A stretch of DNA of 64,000 bases, taken from the NCBI GenBank assembly GCA_011503125.2, contig WWBZ02000040.1, positions 3,968,001 to 4,032,000 of the forward strand. Reading direction: 5' to 3'. A program made the position numbers and the translations under genes. Below the pieces are notes generated by a model, which was not told the origin of the DNA, searched no databases, and was given only the letters and a program-made list of their open reading frames with translations. Source of the stretch: Botryosphaeria dothidea. Taxonomy: Eukaryota > Ascomycota > Dothideomycetes > Botryosphaeriales > Botryosphaeriaceae. The stretch's first letter is position 1, and each line of letters begins with the position of its first letter. Shown here piece after piece: positions 45,711-57,289 of the stretch.

Positions 45711-46251
45711 ACGGACAATTAGAGTAGACTAGAGGGGGGTTGGATTAGTGGAAGATGCGTGTGGAAGAATAGAGTCCGTCAGCCGGGTGAAACTGGACGG
45801 CGGCAAAAGACGATTTCTTTTTTTTGCAACCTGCGTTGACTGTTTACGAGCATTTTTTTTGGGATTGCCTCTCGTCTTGACTAGCCTTGGAAGGGGGCCG
45901 TCCTGTTATAGAATAGATGTCTCCCGGGCGGGAAGAGAAAAAGAGGTTCGGGACTGTAACATAGGCCGCTTTACTAATTAGCTAGGGAATTAGATGGGGA
46001 GAGTTTTGATGCAATGTTGTTTTTCTCGCAATCATGGTGGTTCAGTGCAGATTGGACCGTGTCCAGGTCGTTTGATAAAGGATTCTACACTGCTAACGCG
46101 TAGGGATATTAGTCCGTCGTGAGGAAAATGCTTGCTTGCTTGCTTGCTTCTCAAGTTCAGCTTACGCGGGCCGATGTCACAATTCGATCATAGCTGCAGG
46201 GTTTCAGGAACGCGCGCTTGTAGCGGCCACGACCTTCAATAAAAATCTTCG

Positions 46252-46337
46252 TAGGGAGTGGAAGCATTCGTCTGGACGCGAGTGTATTGCATTTTTAGGG
46301 ACAAAGCCATCCGGACGAATGCTTCCACTCCCCATGG
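46252..46337. mobile_element. MITE copy 5
   Basis: The left arm TAGGGAGTGGAAGCATTCGT and the right arm CCGGACGAATGCTTCCACTCCC pair as inverted repeats. TA flanks the left arm; CA is found on the right. The centre CGCGAGTGTATTGCATTT matches copy 4. Confidence 0.9.
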
Positions 46338-46453
46338 GACTCGTTATTCGCAATTTTATTTAGTCAAAGTGATTATACCGCGATGTCACAATTCAATCAT
46401 AGCTGTAGGGTCGATTCGGGAACGCGCACTCGCAGGAAGAAAAGAAATTCTTC

Positions 46454-46540
46454 CATGGGGAGTAGAAGCATTCGTCCGGATGCAAGTGTTTTATATTCTC
46501 AGGGACAAAGCCATCCGTACGAATGCTTCTACTCCCTATG
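46454..46540. mobile_element. MITE copy 6
   Basis: The left arm CATGGGGAGTAGAAGCATTC and the right arm GTACGAATGCTTCTACTCCC pair, with TA flanking the right arm. The AGTAGAAGC change is present in both arms (GCTTCTACT on the right), so the inverted repeat has stayed matched through a shared change. Confidence 0.9.
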
Positions 46541-46999
46541 GACTGTAACGCCTCCAGGAGGATTCTTACTGGCTACGCGCCTCTCGTCGGCACTAGAGGC
46601 CGAGACCCTTCGCTAACAAAGCCTGCTCCCCTCCAACGTCAACGGCGCTCCAATGGCTGTCTTATCGGACCCTGGTGGCACGAGCAATAGTCTGAGACCC
46701 GGACTTGTCAACAAAGCTACGCCCCACATGTGAAAATGCGGGTGCTCCCCCGTGGGCCAGGTTTCTGCAGGATTGCCGGGATGCTACAGGGGCGGAGCAA
46801 GCTTCCATCTGCTTTTTCTCAGCCTGGCTCAGACTACTACGTAACTATCTGCAGCTAAGAGTGACGCGCCCGCAGCCAACTTTCCTGAATATTTATCATG
46901 CGGCGCGTCCTCTTCTTACTGCCGCCTTCTTCCTTTCTGCTTTGTTCGCGAGAGTCTTGATTAATTCTAGATCGTCCGTTTCTTCGTTCTACAGCAAAC

Positions 47000-48931
47000 A
47001 TGGGAGACATCAAAAGTGAGTTGGTCTCGTCTAATGTCTTGCTTGTACTAATGTAGCTTTCCAGACGAAGAGCGCAAGCCGACCCCTGAGAATGCCACTC
47101 TTTTCCAGGGCTTCGAATGGAATGTGCCCGCGGATGGCAAGCACTGGAAGAGGCTGACGGCCGCGTTGCCCTCGCTCTCAGAGATTGGAATCTCCAACAT
47201 CTGGCTCCCTCCAGGCTGCAAAGGTACTCCCACCAAAGCGCACTTTTCTCGCAAACAATAGACATGCTTACACGCAATTTGCCACCCAGCTTCGTCCCCG
47301 GAGGGCAACGGCTACGACGTCTACGACCTGTACGATCTCGGCGAGTTCGACCAAAAGGGCAGCAAGCGCACCAAATGGGGCAGCCTCGACGAGCTGAAGG
47401 CGCTGTGCGACAAGGCGCACGAGCTGGGCGTCGGCGTCTACTGGGACGCCGTGCTCAACCACAAGGCCGCCGCCGACCAGAAGGAGAAGTGCATGGCCAT
47501 CGAGGTTGACACGAATGACCGCACCAAGGAAGTCTCGGAGCCCTACGAGATCGAGGGGTGGCTGGGCTTCGAGTTCGCCGGACGTGGAGACCAGTACTCG
47601 AAACAGAAGTACCACTGGTATCACTTTACCGGCACGGACTACAACGCTGCGAATGAAAAGAAGGCGATTTACAAGATTCAGGGAGACGGGAAGGGGTGGA
47701 GCAGTAGCGTCGACAAGGAGCAGGGCAATGCAGATGTGAGTTCCCCCGACGGATGTGTTTATTGAAGTTTCCCTTCGATGAATGATTGCTGACGATTCTG
47801 GGTAGTACATGATGTTTGTAAGACGACCCCACCGTGCTCAGGGACGAACAAGACTGACTTGACTCGAGGCCGATTTAGACTACTCGCATGACGAAGTCAT
47901 TACCGACGTGAAGAAGTGAGTTTGGAGAAGGGTTACCGCAGAATTCGGAACTAACATCACTCACAGCTGGGGCGTCTGGATCACCAAGCTCCTCGGCCTG
48001 AAAGGATTCCGACTCGACGCCGTCCAACACTTCTCCGAGCGCTTCACCAACGAATGGGTCGAGAGGCTCCGCGAGGAATGCGGAGACGAAGTTTTCCTCG
48101 TCGGCGAGTAAGTCTCAACCCCCTGCTCCCCGATATCTCTGCCAAAAAGAAGAAGACTCTAACCCTAATCACAGATTCTGGGTCGGCGACACCCCCACCC
48201 TGACCGAATGGCTCGAGAAGATGGAACACAAATTCTCCCTCTACGACGCGCCCCTCCTCTACAACTTCAGCAACGCCAGCACCAGCGAGTCCGCCGACCT
48301 GCGCAAGCTCTTCGACGGCACCCTCACCCAGGCCGAGCCCGTCAACGCCGTCACCGTCGTCATGAACCACGACACCCAGCCGGGCCAGACCGTCGAGACC
48401 CCCGTCTCCGACTTCTTCAAGCCGCTCGCCTACGCCTTCATCCTGCTGCGCCCCCAAGGGTACCCCTGCCCCTTCTACGGCGACCTGTACGGCCTCCTGC
48501 CCGGCCCGGACACCCCGTTCGACGAGGCGGTCCCGCCCGCGTGCGCCGGCAAGCTGCCGGACCTCCTGAAGGCGCGGAGCCTGTACGCGTACGGCGACTG
48601 CGACGACTACTTCGACGAGCCCAACTGCGTCGGGTGGGTGCGGCGCGGGACGTGGGACCGGGGGCTCGGCGGCTGCGCGGTCGTGCTGTCGAACGCCGGG
48701 CCCGGCACGCGGCGCATGTTCGTGGGCAAGGACCGCGAGGGCGAGGTGTGGACGGACGCGCTGGGGTGGGCGCGCGACGGCGAGAAGGAGGCGGAGGTGG
48801 TGGTTGACGGGGAGGGGTTCGGCGAGTTTACGTGCGGCGAGTTGAGCGTGAGCGTTTGGACGAAGAGGGATGCGGAGGGCCGGGACGCGTTCCCGGTGAA
48901 GTTCGATGCGAAGATTTATGAGATGGCTTAG
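47000..48931 (+). CDS. Intracellular alpha-amylase (GH13_5 type)
   Basis: Endo-acting alpha-1,4-glucan hydrolase or transferase of the fungal intracellular group. Seven exons: 47000-47015, 47065-47223, 47290-47735, 47806-47817 (12 bases, YMMF), 47869-47915, 47967-48107 and 48175-48931, giving 525 residues. Catalytic residues: nucleophile Asp244 in GFRLDAVQHF, acid/base Glu274 in FLVGEFWVGD, and Asp340 in MNHDTQPGQ. Spacings of 30 and 66 residues fit bacterial-like GH13_5 rather than secreted TAKA-type amylases. The start MGDIKNEERKPTPENATLFQ has no signal peptide. In other filamentous fungi such enzymes are tied to alpha-glucan metabolism of the cell wall; that role here is inference. Confidence 0.92.
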
Positions 48932-51020
48932 GTGGGCGTGGCGGAGATGCGAGATGTGCCTCGATTGCCCCTGGAGAGGTTGGCGTAGACTTCCTTTTCG
49001 TTTCCTGTTGGGGGGTGCTTCTTTGTTCTCTCCCTTTCTTCTTTTTTTCTACTTCATATCTTATACTTTTTCCTAGAACTGGTTAATCAACTATTGGTAG
49101 TAATTCTAGCAACGGCCTTCACCCTTCTCCAGTTCGTCAGAAATCGTGGACAGGCCTGGCCACTCTCTTCCGTTCTTCCTTCCATTTTCAAACCCCCAAC
49201 ATTCGATGGGAAGCCAGTCTTTCTATCAGATAGAAAATTTCCCTTTACAGAATTTGAGACCGTCCTGCTATTTGTATTTACCACCTACGCACTGCAGATT
49301 ACTGGGACCAGAGCCATCACCACACGACATCACTTCAGCCTTCCAATGAAGGCTCTGGGCACACAAGTTCAGACATCATGTCCAACCTTTGAGATCATCG
49401 CGTGTACATGCTACTAGAGGTGGAGGACTGATTTGGCTTCGGGAAAGAGCAGGCGCTGCAGAGGGCTCAGAGCCAGTTTCATGATCCCATCCCGCGAGGT
49501 GGATGGGGTCAAGTTGAGATGGATTATGAGGCTAAGGGCAGTTAAAAGGAACCGGGAGAGGGAGGTGTATGATTCGAAGTTCGAGACATTGGGAGATGTA
49601 GCGGATGCTCTGAGGAAAGATCTGGGAAGCATTCATAGACCGTGATGCCGTGAGGGTCGAGATGACTCCGGATATGATTTTTCCTATAGGATAACTAGCA
49701 GGCTCTCTGGCCTCTGGTCAATAGGATCTTCATTCTATAATTCACCTTACACTATAATGTAGACTATCATAATCGTGGCTCATTTTTAGAAGCTGGTTTA
49801 CTATAAATAAAGGCTCGTAACATGCCACTCGGCGATATACACAAGGAGCTTGTGGCTAGCTTAAAGTATTATTCTCATGGCTGAATTCAGAAGCTACTTA
49901 ACTGAAGTCATAGAACTATTAGTTTATAGCACTTAGGCCTTCGTTGCATCATTCTCATACTTGCGTTTAATTCGATCGAGCGTCCCGGAACCAAGCGTGG
50001 AGAGCGTGAATTACCCGACCCCACTAGGTCACGCTCTGACCACTCACTTTTGACGAACAAGGATCTTGCTTGCTTACTGCACGTATGTGTGTCAATATCT
50101 ATTGGACGGCCGAGTTGGGCCAGAGGCGCATAGGAAATAGCAGTTCCCAAATTATAGCCAGGGCTGCGATGGCCTCCAGCTACGTCTCAGTCTGATCCCT
50201 CCGAGGAGAGAAAAAACTTTGCGTTCACGGCGCTCTTGACTTGAAACTGTATTCAATCGGAAAGTTAATTGTCGTGGAACAAATCCTACAAGTTCTCACA
50301 ATATACATTCGTCTGCCGCCGAGCACATGACTACTGGAAGTGATTCGGGTCTGGGCTGAGAAGGCGGCTGGTCGCCGGACAGAAGTGACTTAGAAATCAT
50401 TGAATTAGACGATGCAAGCCTCTTTATGTGAACCCAAATTTACCACAAGGCTCACGGTTAACCAGATACCACAACCATGGAAGGGTGGGCCACAAAATTG
50501 TCCGCAGTCACCATATCGGAAGATACCTCATCGCCGCCGCGGATACGTGGGCCCGAGCTTTGGTTGGAATGAGCCCTCAAGGTATATTCCAAAGTCAACA
50601 GATGGAAAAAGAGAATTGCGTCACACTCTTCCCTACACACGACAATTGATAGACTTTTGGATCCGACGTGGAGACCGAGGACCACAACAGGGCTCGAGGA
50701 CAAACCAAGCTCGAAAACTGATGCCGTTCGAGAGTTAAATGGCATTGCATCAACAACCAACTTAGACAAGACCGGTGATGCCACTATAGAGTTGAAATGT
50801 TCTTTATCATCAAAGTCTACCGAAGATTCAATGAAATGGCTGTGAGTCGAGCTACACGAATTTCTGTCACAAATAATGGCGCTTACTCAGAAAAGACACC
50901 TTAAACGGAGGACCGTGAGCCTTCGAGGTCCGTTGTTTTTCTAAATCGTTTCATCACAGAAGGCCAATTTTCTGACTTTCGCTGCCAGCGTTCCGCTCGA
51001 AATCCCCCTGATATATCGAT
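48932..51020. other. Gene-poor, partly AT-rich region
   Basis: Amylase 3' flank, then about 2 kb with no secure gene. A short plus-strand frame ending at 49645 (SKFETLGDVADALRKDLGSI) and frames at 50412-50845 look faintly protein-like but have no recognisable domain. 49670-49900 is AT-rich. It may hold the decayed 5' part of the next gene. Confidence 0.45.
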
Positions 51021-52752
51021 ATGGATATTGTGATCCGACAACTCTTCACCCAAGTGCGAGAATGTCTGTTGAAACAATACCAACAAGGCTTCGAGATGTC
51101 ACCAGGCGCCCTGAGATGTGACGGGCATGATCGAGAGAACAGTGACACGGAAGATGTATCTGCGACCTGGTTGTACTATCCATTTCTTTCATTGGAAAAG
51201 GAACAGGATACGGTGCAGGAAATCAAAAGAATGGAGATTCGCTCAGGACCCTACTTCCGTCGCGATACAAGAACGAATCCACCTGGGAACGTGATAGGGT
51301 CCAAGGCTTCCGGAAATTCTTGCCCAACTCATCAAATGCGATCATCCATGTTCCCCAAGTTTGGATTCTCATTCTTGGAGAAAGTACGTGAGATATTATT
51401 CGCATTGACAGTCATCACAACCGAATTGTTAAGCTGACATCTTTCTACAGGCCATATCTGGTCATGCAGCCCCGCATCGCCGGATGACATGTTGGCACCG
51501 TCCATTATCTGCTCCTCAAACGAAACTCACCAGATGTAGTCAAGGTGATGGACCCGTACGGGCGCAACTTCGTTTTCCGTTTCCAAGAGTGCTGCTCTTT
51601 TCTTGTGAGATTCCCAGTGAGTCGTTGGCAAAACCATAGCGGAGTGCAGACGCTGATGGCCTCATCTTTATCCAGGAGTTCCAAAACTTGATAGGGCATC
51701 GCTGCCTGAAAGACACCCCTTTCCGAGCTAATGGATATACAATCAACGTACACGGCACGTCCATTTCGAGCGCTGGGCAATGGAACGAGATAATCAGCGC
51801 AGAGAAGCCCGAAATACTCATGGGGGTGTTAAGGGAGAAAAGGACGCCGCTACTCATCACTCACCCGTCTGGTAGTGAATACGATTGGGGTCTTTCTTCA
51901 CTGCCAGATCAGGAATCAAAGCCATTTGCTACCGAAGCCTCCAATAATCAGCTTAGTGCTATCAAGTACGATGACGCAATACTTTCTCGCAGTTTGGGGG
52001 GGGAGGGGGGGACCCGCGCTCAATTAACGGAAAGCAAGGAAGACAAGATCCGAAGGCTAGAGAGGAAAGGCCTGATCATAGTAGACCCGGGATCTCTCAA
52101 GGAGCCATTCAAGGACAAAGGACCGGCAATGTATCGCTTCAGGCCGGAGGAGAACGAGCAAGTGACAGCCCGGGAGCATGACAGGAATGCGACATCAAAC
52201 CCGGACGGGAGTAGCAATGCGTCACCGCATCCCGAGCTGTTCAGGGAAGGCGACCGCAGATGGTCTCACCGCATGCAAAGTGGCAGAGCTCAAGGTCCGG
52301 AAAGAGGTGAAGCCAAGCGTAAGAGGAATGAGCCGAGAAGGACTCCCTTCTTCTCTTGGAAGATTGGAGGCCTATCCGAGGCTGTTCCAAACCCTCGTTC
52401 CAGGCCTCAAGAGCCCCCTGGACTGAAACATATTCCGGACCGATTGGCAAAAAAGGTCCAACGTACCCGTCTTGACTCGATGTTGGATCCATACGGATAC
52501 GGCAATTTTCCTCAAGGCCTATATGATTCCGAGCTGTGGAATGACACGCCGCAACCAACCTTGGATAGTCTCGAGCAGAGGATCGAGCAAATCGAGGCGT
52601 TCCGGAGCGGGGTGTCGAAGGGAACGGCAAAGCGGGACCACCAGGCTGACGACGGGGGAAATCCGAGCAAGTTGGAAGGCGAACCCCGAACGACCAGCAA
52701 TGCTACTACCAGAAAAAAAAATATGGCGGGGCGTCCCAACGCGACAGATTAG
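51021..52752 (+). CDS. Fungal ubiquitin-like-domain protein, uncertain model
   Basis: Part of this stretch is clearly coding. After an acceptor near 51532 the frame reads VKVMDPYGRNFVFRFQECCS. An intron (about 51615-51675, donor GTGAGA, acceptor TCCAG) joins it to EFQNLIGHRCLKDTPFRANG and GYTINVHGTSISSAGQWNEI. This resembles the ubiquitin-like domain of many fungal orphan proteins, where a GRxFxFPF strand is followed by a beta-hairpin and an aligned R-x-K/R end (here GVLREKR). A hydrophilic tail of about 280 residues continues to 52752, with KIRRLERKGLIIVDPGSLKE. Upstream frames from 51021 (MDIVIRQLFTQVRECLLKQY) may be earlier exons, but an in-frame stop near 51487 needs another intron. The gene could be eroded. 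Confidence 0.45.
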
Positions 52753-52948
52753 CGCACAGGCTGTGTGTGATGCGAGAGTTGGTTCGCCGATTTGTTTCAC
52801 TGTTCCCCACCACCGCTTGCGCCCACCCCCTTCTCCATAAATTATGGGGAGCAGCGACCATGACCATAACGGCACGTCTCATTCTGTAGCCATGTCCAAG
52901 CGACTGACAAGGAACGTATAGTCTCTCCTTCCGAGCGCGGATAACCTG

Positions 52949-53970
52949 GTGAATCAAATGCATGATGACGGCGGAAATTCTCAGAAAAAGCACGACGAAA
53001 AGTGCTGGTTGATCCGCAAACCAACGAGGGAGGAAATCAAGGACATGAGACTGAATAGTTCAATGTCTCCTCGGGTCGAGTTGTATGGATGCAGAAGTTG
53101 TCGCTCCGATGTCGGTTACCAATCCTATGACGAAGCGCTTGGCCACCTCCTGCAGGTTCATTTCCAAGGCGTAAGTATCGATGAGGCTGATCTTCAGGGT
53201 TTGGATCAAACATGCTCAAGAAATACGGCATAATGAAAGGGTGATTGAGGGAGAGAAGCTCATGGATGTTTGCATTGGGCATAGTGAGGAATCATGGCGA
53301 ACGGGAGAGCAAACCGCGGAACGAGTCGGGACTATTTCTGGCCAATCCCCTGGAACTTACCAAGTCATGCTCTTCATCCTGGCAGCCGGCCACGTCTCGC
53401 GACAAGTTCACCAGCAATGCATGGAGTGGAGTTATGGAAAAGAGAAACTCGACGGGGCCCGTCTTTCCAGCTACAGGAAACTCTCGAGCGATCTCGGGAA
53501 GGAGGGAGGACGATCGATGCAGAGAGCACAGCAAGATCTGATTCTGCTGGTGCGAGCAGGAAAAGCACCGGAGACGATCAGTTGCGCGACAGCCGGCCAG
53601 TTTCCGGATCACAACGCAGTCACGACAGCTGCAGCGAAAGCTCGAACGGCGCATCGGACGGCCATTTGTTGACGCTGTAGAAGGCGATCTGGCTGCTTTG
53701 CAGGAACTTGGCTCACAGCTTAGCGCTTTGGAATTCAAGGCGCGATACCGGATTGAGATCATGGAGGAGGATCGCGGAAAGGCGATATTCGTCTTCACCC
53801 TTGTGACTGTCATATTCCTACCGCTGTCATTTGTCACAAGCTTCATGGGCATGAACACCGTCGACATTCGCGACATGGACAATTCTCAAGCTGTGTTCTG
53901 GGCCATCGCTCTGCCAGCGATATGCACAGTCATCGGTGTCGTGGTTCTCATTGCACAGAAGGGGGGATGA
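52949..53970 (+). CDS. CorA-like membrane protein, partial or eroded
   Basis: The C-terminal end is clear: RKLERRIGRPFVDAVEGDLA, FKARYRIEIMEEDRGKAIFV, then two membrane segments (FTLVTVIFLPLSFVTSF and WAIALPAICTVIGVVVLIAQ) around the GMN motif in FMGMNTVDIRDMD. This is the CorA signature of fungal Mg2+/ZntB-like proteins. An upstream frame at 52949-53233 has LYGCRSCRSDVGYQSYDEAL with CxxC and HxxxxH, a zinc-finger-like pattern. Between these, QQDLILLVRAGKAPETI lies in another frame from the CorA end, and no convincing intron joins them. Either several small introns are missed or the gene is frameshifted. A link to the ubiquitin-like-domain frames upstream is possible. Confidence 0.5.
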
Positions 53971-54814
53971 TTTACGGGAGGTTCTGTCGAGCTTCTGGAC
54001 ACGACAACGCAAGTTGAAGCGGGCAGAAGCAGATCCAGACGAGCACCAACCCCAAGTCACTCAAGATCAGGGCTCACATCCCAAGAAGCCTGGGCGCCGG
54101 CAATGGCGTAGTTCTCACGTTCTGGCAGAAGAAGACCACGGCAGAAATATGTCAGTGTAGCGCTATCATTGGAATGATGCTTTTCTTCTTTTCCCCATTT
54201 TCGTTGAGACTGTGACCAAGTAGATAAACTGAAAGCCTCGCAAGCGTTTACTTGAATCAATTTTCACTTGGCAAAAAGCTGCCATTAATTTTACAAATAC
54301 GACTGGTGAGCTAAACCCCACGCGCATATCCCACGACGTACGTATTTTATCTCAGTCATTCTACACCCAACCCTAAAAGAGTATTTATCGGTTCTTGATA
54401 TCCTTTCTATTTAAAGACAATCTTGACTTAGTAACTTAGGCGGGCCACTTTCTTAGGGAAAACATCATTTTCGGCCTTTGCAATCCGGATTAAAATAAAA
54501 CGGTGATCAGAACAAGCTTCGAACCTAATCTATATTTACGTCCACCCGTCAACACATGGAAAATAAAAAAATTCAATGGCTCAAAACGGCAAACCTTGTG
54601 GACACCCCACACGTCCCGTCCGTCATCTTGAATCATTGCATGTATATATTTAGAGCGGGAGAGTATCTCACGATTCTAAGCACCTCTACTCCTTCCTCCC
54701 CCCGTTAAGGAGCGCGGTGTACTGGGCTAATCTCGCCTTTCCTTCTCAGTCACTCCTTGTTCCCCTTGATCACATTCCCTCTGCTTGTAGCGTCAAGGTA
54801 CTACAAGTCCAAAT
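53971..54814. other. AT-rich spacer
   Basis: About 840 bases with no gene. 54290-54600 is strongly AT-rich compared with its neighbours, as expected for old RIP-affected repeat sequence, though I recognise no element. The last 100 bases are the CT-rich upstream region of the metallopeptidase gene. Confidence 0.5.
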
Positions 54815-57289
54815 ATGGCCGTGTCAGCAGACCCGCCGCGCCGCCCAAAGCGGACTACCACCTTCCTCGTCTCCGTCCTCGTCGCCTTCATCCTGGCGCT
54901 CATCCTGCTGGGCTCCATCCCCTCCATCAGTCTCCCTTCGAGCAACCTCCTCAAACTCCGCTTCACGCCCCGCAACAACGACCACTACGGCGGCCACAGC
55001 TCTCCTCCCCCACCCGGCGGCGCGGAGCCAGGGGCACCACCGGCGCCAGGCACGTTCCGCCACCCGCCGCAGCCCCCACCCGTCTTCAAAGCCACGGCCA
55101 AGTCGATCGCGGCCGGCTTCCAGGCGCTGATCGACAGCGACCGCAAGTCCCTGGACGACATCGTGGCGCGCGTCAAGCCGCACAACGCGACCTTCGCCAA
55201 CACGCTGCTGCCGCGCGAGCAGAACGCGAACCAGGCCGCGCTGAGCCGCGAGATCCTGACCGGCTACGGCTCGCTGGCGGCCGACAAGGCGGCGCGCGAC
55301 GCGTCCAACGAGTGGCAGCAGAAGCTCCAGCAGTACGCCAGCGCCGCCGCGCTGCGGCAGGACTACTTCGAGCTGCTCGAGGCCGTGTACAACAACAAAT
55401 CCGAGTGGGCGCGCCTCGACCCCGAGTCGGCGCGCCTGCTGAACTTCACCTACCTCGACTACCGCGACAACGGGCTGGCGCTGCGCGTGGGCAGCCCCGA
55501 GCGCAGGCGCTTCCGCGAGCTAGAAGACCGCATCGCCAAGCTGGAGAACGAGTACACGACGAACCTGAATGAGGATGAGTCGTTCGTGTGGCTGTCGCGC
55601 GAGGAGCTGGCGGGCGCGCCGCAGGACCTGCTCGACGTGTGGGAGAAGGGCAAGGGCGCGCACGAGGGCAAGCTGAAAGTGGTGCTGCGCCAGCCCGAGC
55701 AGGGCCGGATGATGGGGTACGTGAGGGACAGCGAGGTGCGCAAGCGCGTCTACAACATCACCAACAACGTCATGCCCCAGAATGTGCCGCTGTTCAAGGA
55801 GGCCGTCGTGCTGCGCGACGAGAAGGCGAGGCTGCTGGGGTTCCCGAATCACGCGGCGTACAAGCTGCAGCGGAAGATACTGCGAACGCCGGAGAAGGTG
55901 AAGGAGTTTTTGCGGAAAGTGCAGGGCAGGCTGAGGCCGAAGGGGGAGGACGAGCTGAAGAGAATGACGGAATACAAGAGGCAGGATAAAAAACGGACGG
56001 ATAAAGGGGAAAATAGGTTTTTCATGTGGGATTGGGGGTACTATGTAAGGCTGATGGAGAAACAATATTACGATCTGGATGTGCAGAAGGTGAAGGAGTA
56101 CTTCCCCAGCGCGGTTGTTATCCAGGGGATGCTGAAGATCTACGCGGAACTATTCGGTCTCCAGTTCAGCGAGGTTAAAGGCGCGGATCTAGACAAGCTA
56201 TCGCCAACCGGGAAAGGTAGGGACATTATATGGCATCCAGACGTACAGTTGTTTACTGTATGGAATAGCGAGGAGGAGGGCGGCAATTTCATCGGATACT
56301 TATACCTCGACATATTCCCGCGAGATGGTAAGTACGGGAACGCAGCCAATTACCCCATCCAGAAAACTTTCCTGGATCACGATAGCGGAAAGCGTCATTT
56401 CTGTGCGACCGCACTTGTTTGTAATTTTCCAAAGCCGACGGAGAAGAGACCTAGTCTGATGTCTCACTGGGACACGGTCACCATTTTCCACGAGTTGGGC
56501 CACGGTATCCACGATCTGGTTGGCTGGACGAAATACGTGACCTTTTCTGGTAACAACGTCCTTGCGGACTTTGTCGAGGCACCTAGTCAGATGCTGGAGA
56601 ACTGGACATGGACGCCGGAAGTCCTGAAGAACATCACGCGGCATTACTCGTACCTGTCAGACGAGTACAAGCAGACGTGGCTAAAGGAGAATAAGGATGC
56701 CCGGCAGCCCGAGGAACGCATGCCAGATCAGATGATAGAGAGACTGATCGAGAACAAGATTTTCAATGTCGGACTAGGTAATCTCGGATCGATAATTGCC
56801 GCCGACTTTGACATGACACTCCATTCTCCAGCGACGCACCAGGAGATCTTGGACCTAGACCCAGCGGTGCTCTGGAACAAGAACGGGAAGGACATCGGTC
56901 TCGTTGACAGCTTCGAGGTACTTATCCAGGACGAGAAAAAGAAGTGGACGTGGGGCCACGGCTATGTTGATTGGACATTCCCACACTTGATGGACGGGTG
57001 GGAGACTAATTATTATGGGTATATGAGGTGAGATGATGCGAAATGCAGTTTCCCTACCACACGCAGTCGTTAATGCAGGCATGAGCACAGTTCCCAGGTA
57101 TATGCGGAGGATATGTTCTATACAGTATTCAAAAAGAACCCGTTCAGTTCGAAGGAGGGTCGGCGTTACCGGCACACGGTAATTGGGAAGGGAGGTAGCG
57201 TGGATCCAATGAAGTTGCTGACTGACTTCCTTGGCCGGCCACCGAATGAAGATGCCTTCTACAAGGATATGGGGTTGAAGGCCAACTGA
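54815..57289 (+). CDS. M3-family (thimet-like) zinc metallopeptidase with N-terminal membrane anchor
   Basis: Oligopeptidase of the M3 family. The zinc site HELGH is at residues 559-563, with the third ligand Glu588 in DFVEAPSQMLENW. Other hallmarks are FHELGHGIHDL and the WGHGYVDWTF to YYGYM region near the C-terminus. Exon 1 runs from 54815 to about 57027. An intron with donor GTGAGA then joins YYGYM to SQVYAEDMFYTVFKKNPFSS, ending DMGLKAN at 57289. Acceptor choice (57081 or about 57091) leaves the junction residues uncertain. Unlike cytosolic yeast Prd1, the N-terminus has RRPKRTTT followed by a hydrophobic segment at about residues 17-36, which predicts a type II membrane anchor. A Pro-rich stalk follows. 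Confidence 0.9.

Larger units (their letters stand above)
46171..46543. repeat. Tandem duplication of MITE plus flank
   Basis: Unit 1 starts at about 46173 (GATGTCACAATTCGATCATA) and unit 2 at 46382 (GATGTCACAATTCAATCATA). Each has a flank of about 80 bases sharing AGGG..TC.GGAACGCGC, followed by a MITE copy. Both MITE centres share AGGGACAAAGCCATCCG. So the element and its flank were copied as a unit, about 209 bases apart. Confidence 0.8.
45711..46999. other. Intergenic region with tandemly duplicated MITE block
   Basis: About 1.3 kb between two plus-strand genes. It holds a short TGCT repeat at about 46132-46149, the duplicated block at 46171-46543 and the amylase promoter. No gene seen. 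Confidence 0.6.

Noticed and set aside
49620..49640. GGGAAGCATTCATAGACCG as a seventh MITE arm
   Set aside because: It matches only about ten bases of the arm (GGAAGCATTC) and no partner arm lies within 150 bases.
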